Of a stretch of DNA of 11,873 nucleotides, positions 6,659 through 11,873 are shown piece by piece. The position numbers and the translations under genes were made by a program. Each line of letters opens with the position of its first letter. Positions within the stretch are counted from its first letter, which is position 1. This stretch comes from JBHJGU01 sp050331475 (lineage in GTDB: Bacteria; Pseudomonadota; Alphaproteobacteria; Caulobacterales; Maricaulaceae). The stretch is from assembly GCA_050331475.1 (NCBI GenBank), contig JBHJGU010000148.1, forward strand, positions 1 to 11,873, written 5' to 3'. The notes beneath the pieces were generated by a model. It was not told the origin of the DNA. It saw nothing but the letters and a program-made list of their open reading frames with translations, and searched no databases.

Positions 6659-7237
6659 ATGGTCAGAATCATTCAAGGCGCACTCGCGGTCAGCGCCGCA
6701 ATCGCCGTGTCGGCCGCGGCCATCGCCGAGCCGCGTTTCACACTGTACGTCGTTGAAAGCGGTGACGACACAAACGCGGCTGTCGCGCGGGAGTCCGATG
6801 GCGCGATGACCGGCGTCCGTATCGACGGCCGGGGTCGAGAGAACGAACTGAGCCGCAGCGAACTTCGCGCCATGATCGCGGACGCTGAGGCCTACGCGCG
6901 CGAGGCGGAGCGAGCCTTAGGCGCGGACGCCTCCGGTAAAGATATTTCGATCACCATCAAAGACGGCGACAGCGAAATCGATATTCAGTCGGACGTGTCG
7001 ATCAGTATCAGCGACGGCGAGGACCAGGTGGTGCTGCGGACCGGCCAAAGCGGCGGCGTGTTCATTCGAACCGACGGCGATAACGGCGAACGGGTCACGG
7101 TGGTGGGCGACGGAGACGAGCAAAACACCGTCATTATCGCCGGAGCGGACGCTGATGCGGCTGAAGACTTTATCGACGACCTGGACGATGTCAGCCGCGA
7201 GACAAAACGGGCCATGAAGGCGGCGCTCGAGCTTTAG
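6659..7237 (+). CDS. Small acidic secreted protein of unknown function
   Basis: The protein has 192 residues. The ATG at 6659 follows AAGGGAG (6645-6651) by seven bases. Residues 1-23 are a classical signal peptide with likely cleavage after AIA (before Glu24), so the mature protein is periplasmic or released. Residues about 60-88 form a charged helix. Residues about 95-160 show three strand-turn-strand units with Asp-Gly turns (ITIKDGDSEIDI, ISISDGEDQVVL, VTVVGDGDEQNTVII), suggesting a small beta sheet or ladder that might bind cations. The end (about 165-192) is helical: EDFIDDLDDVSRETKRAMKA. Asp and Glu are very frequent throughout. There is no Cys and no recognised catalytic motif. I do not recognise the family. 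Two dyad sites stand directly upstream, so it is probably tightly regulated. It converges with the histidine operon. Confidence 0.82.
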   Translation: MVRIIQGALAVSAAIAVSAAAIAEPRFTLYVVESGDDTNAAVARESDGAMTGVRIDGRGRENELSRSELRAMIADAEAYAREAERALGADASGKDISITIKDGDSEIDIQSDVSISISDGEDQVVLRTGQSGGVFIRTDGDNGERVTVVGDGDEQNTVIIAGADADAAEDFIDDLDDVSRETKRAMKAALEL

Positions 7238-7248
7238 ACGCACGCCCC

Positions 7249-7283
7249 AAAAAAAAGCGGGCTGGCGATCCAGCGCCAGCCCG
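7249..7283 (-). terminator. Intrinsic terminator of the histidine operon
   Basis: On the minus strand a 10-bp GC-rich stem, with GGGCTGGCG (7282-7274) facing CGCCAGCCC (7267-7259) plus a closing pair 7283/7258, encloses a 6-base loop. After one unpaired base come eight T (7256-7249). This is a textbook minus-strand terminator, placed about 120 bases after the hisG stop. On the plus strand the stem is followed only by GTCCTTAAG, so termination of the acidic-protein transcript here would be weaker. Confidence 0.9.
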
Positions 7284-7308
7284 TCCTTAAGACAGTCGGT
7301 CGGTCAGA

Positions 7309-7330
7309 GACGTCTCCTCCCCGAAACGTC
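7309..7330 (-). other. Hairpin in the hisG 3' untranslated region, possible small-RNA element
   Basis: On the minus strand GACGTTTC (7330-7323) pairs with GAGACGTC (7316-7309): eight pairs including one G-U, with loop GGGGAG. On the plus strand the same position would be a C-A mismatch, so the fold is better as minus-strand RNA. With the terminator downstream it forms a compact two-hairpin 3' end. Two TTGACA hexamers 22 bases apart on the minus strand (7394-7389 and 7372-7367) point toward it, but I see no good -10 box. An independent or processed small RNA is possible, not shown. Confidence 0.3.
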
Positions 7331-7401
7331 GGTCATCGAACCCTCGTCCAATAACTGTTTGAGATGTCAACAAACGTTCACCGCTCTGTCAACGCTCAGA
7401 G

Positions 7402-8394
7402 TCAGGCGGTTTCGCCCGCCGCCACCCGAAACGCCCGCCATAACGGGTTGGGCGAGGCGAAAACATAGCGGGCGTCTTGGGCGAGGACCGGACCCAGCCC
7501 CGCTTGCTCAAGGGCGCGGCACGCTGTCGCCAGGCCGGCTGTTGGACAGAACAGCGTCAATCTCCCGCTCACGGCGCCGGCGTCTATGGTCGTGATCGCC
7601 GCGTCAGAGATCAGCGTCTCAACGATGGTCTGTTGAGGCTGGGTCTCCGGCGCGCGAGCCTGGATCGTTTGGCCCCGCCGCGCCCGAGCGAGCGCCTCGA
7701 TCACGTCGAGTAAGCGCTCCAAGGCGCTCAAAACCGGGGCTGACCAAGGCGCCGTCAAGGCGGCGGCCAGTTGGGCTTGGCTTTTGAGGATTACACCGTC
7801 ATTGAGGATTTTGAGATGGTTAGCCGCCAGGGTTCGGCCCGTGGTCTTAATATCGACAATCACCTCCGCCACTCCGGCCGCCGGCGTCCCCTCCGTCGCG
7901 CCTAGGCTGTCCACGATCCGATAATCGCTGATTTCATGGTCGGCGAAAAACCGGCGCGTGAGCGTTCGGTATTTGGTGGCGGCGCGTAACCGCCGGCCGG
8001 TCCGGGCGCGATGCGCGACGCAAACCTCGTCAAGATCCGCCATGGTCGTCACATCGACCCAGCCCTGCGGGGCTGCGACCACAAGATCAGCGAACCCAAA
8101 TCCCAAAGGCTTGATCAAGCCGATAACGCCGTCGAGCGCGCCGACGGTTTCGCGCAGCAAATCCTCTCCGGTCACACCGAGATGGATCGAACCCGCCTGC
8201 AGCGCTCCGGCGATTTCGCTCGCTGACATCAAGCGAACGTCCACATCGGCCGCGCCCGGCATATCCGCCGAATAGCCCCGCTCCCCACCGGTCTTACGCA
8301 CGCTTAGTCCGCAGTCGGCGAAATACTCTAGCGCTTGCTCTTGCAGCCGGCCTTTGGACGGTAGCGCCAGGATAAGCCGATCCGCCGGGCTCAT
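7402..8394 (-). CDS. hisG: ATP phosphoribosyltransferase, HisG, with C-terminal extension
   Basis: The protein has 330 residues from the ATG at 8394, which overlaps the hisZ stop as ATGA; a start 30 bases upstream is possible but would overlap hisZ by 34 bases. It catalyses the first step of histidine synthesis, joining ATP and PRPP in the cytoplasm. The N-terminus has the family opening LALPSKGRLQEQ (9-20), then GVTGEDLLRE (73-82) and the PRPP-binding stretch EVIVDIKTTGRTL (177-189). The catalytic part ends near residue 220. Short-form HisG (about 200-230 residues) normally needs HisZ for histidine control, and hisZ is the gene just upstream. Here about 100 further residues follow, with a possible beta-alpha-beta unit (SGRLTLFCP, 276-284, to RYVFASPNPLW, 309-319). 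Whether this is an ACT-like regulatory domain or a lineage-specific tail is unresolved. It is the last gene of the operon. Confidence 0.95.
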   Translation of the reverse strand: MSPADRLILALPSKGRLQEQALEYFADCGLSVRKTGGERGYSADMPGAADVDVRLMSASEIAGALQAGSIHLGVTGEDLLRETVGALDGVIGLIKPLGFGFADLVVAAPQGWVDVTTMADLDEVCVAHRARTGRRLRAATKYRTLTRRFFADHEISDYRIVDSLGATEGTPAAGVAEVIVDIKTTGRTLAANHLKILNDGVILKSQAQLAAALTAPWSAPVLSALERLLDVIEALARARRGQTIQARAPETQPQQTIVETLISDAAITTIDAGAVSGRLTLFCPTAGLATACRALEQAGLGPVLAQDARYVFASPNPLWRAFRVAAGETA

Positions 8395-9542
8395 GGGCGC
8401 GTCTCGCGGGCTAGCGCGCGGCAAGCGGCGGCTTTGGCCGCGCGGTCGGGCCGCACCATGGCGCCGACGGCCGGCGCCGGTTCGGCGGCCCCCAAACGAC
8501 TGGCCAGGCCATCATAACGCCCGCCCGCGGCGACAATCGCTTCTGAGCCGAGTTCTGCGACGCGATATTCGAAAAATGCGCCGTCATAATAGGTGAAATG
8601 TCGCCCGTAACCGAGGCTGAACCGGGCGCGGTCGAGCGCCAAACCTGCGGCGTCGAATGCGGCTAACCGTCGGCGCCAGGTTTCAAACGCCTGGGCGACA
8701 GCCGGGGTCTCGGGGGCGCGCGCTTGCAACGCTTTGAGCGTCGGTTCTGGCGCGCCCTCGAGGCTGACAAGCGCGTTTATCGTTTCGACGTCCTCAGCGG
8801 CGAGGCGCGGCGCGTCCACTTCGAAGGCTTGTTCGGTCAGCCGCGCGGCGATCGCCGCCACGCTGCGTCCGCCCACAGGGGTGACCCCTGAGAGCGCCAT
8901 CAGCTCGTCCAAAGCGGCCTCGGCTTGGTCGGGGCTCAGGCCACGCAACGCCGCGCCCAGAGGCGACACAGCGGCCGTGGCCGGCGCGGCGGCGGCGTGT
9001 AGAACGGCCTTGAACGCGCGTGGCCGGGCGTAATTGCGCTTGAGTTTGGCGCCCCAGGGTTCAGGCAAGCCGAACGCGTCGAGCAAAACGGCGAACAGCC
9101 CGCTTGCGCCCAAATGCAAGACGCCGCCGCCCGCGCCCGCCGCTTGGGCCGCTCGGATCGCCAGGGCGAAGGTCTCCGCCTCTGCGGTCAGAGGGTCGGG
9201 GTCGCGGAACCGTTCCAAGCCGATTTGCGGGATTTGCTGGGGCGAGCCATCTGCCGGGGCCGCGCGAAACGCCACGCCGTCATAGCGATAAGCCCGCGCT
9301 GAGCGGCCATCCCGCGCCAGATAGGCCCGGCAAACCGGCACAGTGAATTCGGTGCGCAAACACATGGTTGGCCCCGGCGTGTCCGCGATCATCAACAGCC
9401 TTTGGCGCATGGCCTCGCCCGAAAGGTCGAGCAGAATCGACGCTGGCAGCAAAAACGGCGGATCAATGTCCTCGGCACGCGCCTCGGCGAACACCGCACG
9501 CACCGCGTCAAAGGCGGCCTGACTGTGCGCCGTCTCACTCAA
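8391..9542 (-). CDS. hisZ: ATP phosphoribosyltransferase regulatory subunit, HisZ
   Basis: The protein has 383 residues. The start is TTG at 9542-9540, overlapping the hisS stop as TTGA; GGGGA stands six bases upstream of it. HisZ is a catalytically inactive relative of histidyl-tRNA synthetase that forms a complex with HisG and carries histidine feedback. The synthetase fold is visible: CLRTEFTVPVCR (61-72, the HisZ version of the synthetase RYDLT region), PQIGLERF (105-112), GYGRHFTYYDGAFFEYR (311-327, matching the histidine-binding RGLAYYTG..FE loop of its neighbour HisS), and GGRYDGL (340-346). The anticodon-binding domain of HisS is absent, as expected. The interior (about 165-300) is Ala-rich and diverges from family memory. 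It is translationally coupled to both neighbours. Confidence 0.95.
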   Translation of the reverse strand: MSETAHSQAAFDAVRAVFAEARAEDIDPPFLLPASILLDLSGEAMRQRLLMIADTPGPTMCLRTEFTVPVCRAYLARDGRSARAYRYDGVAFRAAPADGSPQQIPQIGLERFRDPDPLTAEAETFALAIRAAQAAGAGGGVLHLGASGLFAVLLDAFGLPEPWGAKLKRNYARPRAFKAVLHAAAAPATAAVSPLGAALRGLSPDQAEAALDELMALSGVTPVGGRSVAAIAARLTEQAFEVDAPRLAAEDVETINALVSLEGAPEPTLKALQARAPETPAVAQAFETWRRRLAAFDAAGLALDRARFSLGYGRHFTYYDGAFFEYRVAELGSEAIVAAGGRYDGLASRLGAAEPAPAVGAMVRPDRAAKAAACRALARETRP

Positions 9543-11056
9543 GGCTTATCCCCGCGATCAAGCATCTCGCGTACGGCGGCGACAACGCGGACTTGTTCGG
9601 TCGGGTCCGTAGGGTCAACCATCGGGATCGAGACTTGGGCCGGCTGGGCCTCCCGCCAGGCCTTGTTGTCGTCGATCGTTTTGGCGAGCTCGGCGCCCAA
9701 AACCAGGTCCTTCACGGTCAATTGGCCCGCTTGACGTTCGTCCTCGCCACGAATGATGGCCAGGCGCGCGCCGCGTTTATCGGCGTATTTCAGCTGGGTT
9801 TTCATGCCCGCGCCGCCGAGATACACCTCCGCGGGCACGCTGGCGTCGCGCAGCGCGCGGGCGAGGCTGAAATAGTCCGCCAAAGCGTCCGCCTCAAGCG
9901 ACAGGATCACCACCGGCGCGGCCGTTTCGGTTCCCCCTAAACGGCCCAGGGCGGCGAGTGCTGCGGAGAACCGGGTGACGCCGAAGGAAAACCCAGTCGC
10001 GGGCACGGTTTGACCTTTGAACCGCGCGACCAGGTCGTCATACCGACCGCCCCCGCCGACGGACCCGAACCTTGCCGGTTCGCCACGGTCATTCACCGTC
10101 TCCAGTTGCAGCTCGACCTCAAACACCGGCCCGGTGTAATAGGCCAATCCGCGCACGACGGACGGGTCAAACGCCGCGCGCCGGTCGCTTACCCCTAACC
10201 GGTTCAGCAACGTATCCATGACGGCCAACCCCGCGAGAGCGTCCTCCGCGCCCGCCAGACCGGCCAATGCTGAGAGGGTGTCCGCCCGGCTCTCCCCGCC
10301 GGCTTGGACAAAGTCGAGAATTCGTTTCACCCCAGCCGGATCGAGACCTGCGCCTTTGGTGTAATCCCCGCTTTCGTCCTTCCGACCCGCGCCGAGCAGC
10401 GCCTCCACCCCGCTCAGCCCTAGGCGATCGAGCTTATCGATGGCGCGCAACACGGCGAGCCGTTGTGCCCGCCCCGCCTCGGTGTCCGGCAAACCGGATT
10501 GGGCCAGAACCGCATCCAGCAAACGCCGGTCATTGACCCGAACGACGTACTCGTCCTCGGCCAGACCCGCGGCACCCATTACCTCTGCGGCGAGCGCGAT
10601 CATCTCAGCGTCCGCAGCGGGCCCCGGCGCGCCAACACTGTCCGCATCGCATTGTTGGAATTCGCGAAATCGACCGGGTCCGGGCTTTTCGTTACGAAAC
10701 ACCGAGCCGGTTTGATAGCGGCGAAATGGCTTGGGCAGGCCGTCATAGCGCTCGGCGACGAACCGCGCCAAGGGCGCGGTCAGATCATAGCGCAAGGCCA
10801 TCCATTGCGCGTCATCATCTTGGAACGCAAAAACGCCCTCGTTCGGCCGGTCGCTATCGGGCAAAAACTTGCCCAAGGCGTCGGCGTATTCAAAGGCGGG
10901 CGTCTCCAGCGGCGCGAAACCATAGGATTCGTAGACCGCAGACGCGTTCGCGATCAGCCCGCGCTCGGCGGCGATGACCTCGGCGGTCTTGTCCTCGAGC
11001 CCGCGCGGACGTCGGGCCTTGGGCCGAAAGGTCTTTTGTTTCTTTGCGCTCGCCAT
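9539..11056 (-). CDS. hisS: Histidyl-tRNA synthetase, HisS
   Basis: The protein has 505 residues from the ATG at 11056. It charges tRNA-His with histidine in the cytoplasm, usually as a homodimer. Motif 1 lies in the N-terminal 60 residues after a basic leader (KKQKTFRPKARRPRG). The RYDLT signature is at 89-93. Motif 2 spans 111-135 (FRRYQTGSVFRNEK through FREFQQ). The histidine-specific loop RGLAYYTGPVFE is at 302-313, GGGGRYDDL at 334-342, and motif 3 at about 355-367 (GFSFGVTRF). The anticodon-binding domain runs from about 380 to the end. The long form and motif-2 sequence fit the alphaproteobacterial type. No Shine-Dalgarno precedes the ATG; a promoter ends nine bases upstream, so the message may be nearly leaderless. 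It leads the operon with hisZ and hisG, so synthesis and use of histidine share one transcript. Confidence 0.96.
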   Translation of the reverse strand: MASAKKQKTFRPKARRPRGLEDKTAEVIAAERGLIANASAVYESYGFAPLETPAFEYADALGKFLPDSDRPNEGVFAFQDDDAQWMALRYDLTAPLARFVAERYDGLPKPFRRYQTGSVFRNEKPGPGRFREFQQCDADSVGAPGPAADAEMIALAAEVMGAAGLAEDEYVVRVNDRRLLDAVLAQSGLPDTEAGRAQRLAVLRAIDKLDRLGLSGVEALLGAGRKDESGDYTKGAGLDPAGVKRILDFVQAGGESRADTLSALAGLAGAEDALAGLAVMDTLLNRLGVSDRRAAFDPSVVRGLAYYTGPVFEVELQLETVNDRGEPARFGSVGGGGRYDDLVARFKGQTVPATGFSFGVTRFSAALAALGRLGGTETAAPVVILSLEADALADYFSLARALRDASVPAEVYLGGAGMKTQLKYADKRGARLAIIRGEDERQAGQLTVKDLVLGAELAKTIDDNKAWREAQPAQVSIPMVDPTDPTEQVRVVAAVREMLDRGDKP

Positions 11057-11065
11057 AACGGGGGC

Positions 11066-11094
11066 GGTCTAGCCTGGCGCGCCGCGCCGGACAA
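11066..11094 (-). promoter_or_regulatory. Possible promoter of the hisS-hisZ-hisG operon
   Basis: On the minus strand TTGTCC (11094-11089) and TAGACC (11071-11066) are separated by 17 bases. The -10 box ends nine bases before the hisS ATG, so a transcript from it would be leaderless or nearly so, in keeping with the missing Shine-Dalgarno. The hexamers are only partial matches. Read-through from the pgi region is the alternative. Confidence 0.3.
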
Positions 11095-11114
11095 GCGGGG
11101 AGGTGACCGCGGAT

Positions 11115-11873
11115 CTAAGCCAGCGCCGCTTTCGCGCGCGCAATCAAGGCGTGGGTGGAGGCGTCATGGACCCCCGCCGCCCCGCCCTCAAGTTCATGGG
11201 CGATGTGGGTGGCGAGCGCTTTGCCCAACTCCACCCCCCATTGATCGAACGCATTGATCCCGAACACCAAAGATTGGGTGAAGGTGGCGTGCTCATAAAG
11301 CGCGATAAGAGCGCCGAAACTCTCCGCGCTTAAGCGATCGAGCAGGATCGTTGTGGACGCGCGATCGCCTGGAAACGTTTTCTGGGCCGCCAGCGCGTCC
11401 AGGGCTGCGTCACTCAGGCCAGTGTCAGCCAGCTCAGCGCGCGCTTGGGCGGTGGTTTTGCCCGCCATCAACGCTTCGGATTGGGCGAAACAATTCGCCA
11501 AGGTCAGCCGTGTGCGGTGCGCATCGCCTTCATCCGGGTTCGTCACGGCGATGAAATCCACCGGGACTTCGTCGGGGCCCTGATGGAGTTGTTGAAAGAA
11601 GGCGTGCTGCGCGTTGGTGCCTTCCGCGCCGAACACCACCGCGCAAGTCGGCGCGGCCGCGGGCGCGCCCGTGGGCCCCACGGATTTGCCGTTAGACTCC
11701 ATCTCCAATTGTTGCAGATAGTTCGGCAAAAGCCGCAACCGGGTGGCGTAAGGAATGACCGCGCGGGCGCCGCCCCCGCCCGCCGCCCCGTGGCAAGCCG
11801 CAAAAACCCCCGGTTACGCCGCGGGGTTTTCGGGCAACGGCGCGGGGTGGTAATGCGGGTCGATCACGGCGGC
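11115..11873 (-). pseudogene. pgi: Glucose-6-phosphate isomerase (pgi), 3' part, interrupted by an in-frame stop; continues beyond the window
   Basis: The enzyme interconverts glucose-6-phosphate and fructose-6-phosphate in the cytoplasm. From the right edge the frame reads DPHYHPAPLPEN, matching the Pgi segment D.HF..(A/T)PL..N. It then meets TAA at 11816-11814 and, in the same frame, resumes with VIPYATRL, YLQQLEMESNGKSV, GTNAQHAFFQQLHQG and DQWGVELGKALA to a TAG at 11117-11115. The distance from the PL..N motif to V(I/L)PY is the same as in intact Pgi (22 positions), so the stop replaces what is normally a hydrophobic residue, probably Leu, with no net indel. The catalytic Glu (MESNGK), His (GTNAQH) and Lys (VELGK) are intact. 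The first start codon after the stop is TTG at 11738, which would give a 207-residue C-terminal fragment that cannot be a full enzyme. Nonsense mutation, balanced indels or a sequence error are all possible. Confidence 0.8.
11803..11830 (-). terminator. Terminator-like hairpin inside the pgi frame
   Basis: On the minus strand AAAACCCC (11830-11823) pairs with GGGGTTTT (11810-11803). After one bulged G, CGG (11821-11819) pairs with CCG (11813-11811), leaving the 5-base loop CGTAA. The 3' side ends in five T (11806-11802). The in-frame TAA of pgi lies in the loop. The shape is that of a bidirectional intrinsic terminator, which is unexpected in the middle of a coding sequence. The fold is seen; terminator activity is inferred. 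Confidence 0.5.

Noticed and set aside
7304..7336. Ten-codon minus-strand reading frame (ATG 7336 to TGA 7304) after hisG
   Set aside because: No Shine-Dalgarno at a suitable distance, and it coincides with the hairpin; too short to support from one sequence.
7367..7394. Two minus-strand TTGACA hexamers as a full promoter for a small RNA
   Set aside because: No -10 box of reasonable quality lies 16-18 bases downstream of either; kept only as a weak hint in the small-RNA finding.
8395..8424. Ten-residue longer HisG start at 8424
   Set aside because: The ATG at 8394 gives the usual ATGA overlap with hisZ and puts the LALPSKGR motif at the normal distance from the N-terminus.
10463..11257. 264-residue open frame on the plus strand
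   Set aside because: Antisense to hisS and running into pgi; Arg/Pro-rich composition typical of a high-GC shadow frame.

Overview
The window reads as high-GC, densely packed chromosome of an alphaproteobacterium. The best evidence is the hisS-hisZ-hisG gene order with 4-bp stop/start overlaps, an alphaproteobacterial-type histidyl-tRNA synthetase, and a TadD-like lipoprotein. A Caulobacterales/Maricaulales-type marine lineage is a reasonable inference but is not proven by the sequence. No transposase, integrase, CRISPR array or phage gene is visible.

Left part (1-2585, mostly +): the 3' end of a secreted or surface protein with a Pro-Glu repeat linker and a C-terminal beta-sandwich module. 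A long hairpin follows, whose foot covers part of the next Shine-Dalgarno sequence. Next is a three-domain flavoprotein: a cyclic-nucleotide-binding-like domain, a thioredoxin-fold-like domain, and a thioredoxin-reductase core without the redox CxxC. Then comes tRNA-Val(GAC) on the minus strand with its own recognisable promoter.

Middle part (2586-7240): a membrane chemoreceptor (+); a convergent TPR lipoprotein resembling TadD (-); divergent from it, an M17 leucyl-aminopeptidase-family enzyme with every metal and catalytic residue at canonical spacing (+); then a small, very acidic, secreted protein of unknown function (+). The last gene sits behind two copies of TATCG-N5-CGATA whose centres are 52 bp apart, the clearest unexplained regulatory signature in the window.

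Right part (7249-11873, all -): a histidine operon in transcription order hisS, hisZ, hisG, ending in a strong intrinsic terminator at 7249-7283, with a hairpin-bearing 3' leader/UTR between hisG and that terminator. HisG is about 100 residues longer than the short form expected to partner with HisZ. Upstream of hisS is the 3' part of glucose-6-phosphate isomerase (pgi). Its reading frame is broken by an in-frame TAA that lies exactly in the loop of a terminator-like hairpin, although the homology is collinear on both sides.

I did not find a clearly new multi-gene system. The most useful leads are the paired operators with the acidic secreted protein, the pgi interruption, the hairpin that overlaps the flavoprotein's ribosome-binding site, and the HisG C-terminal extension.
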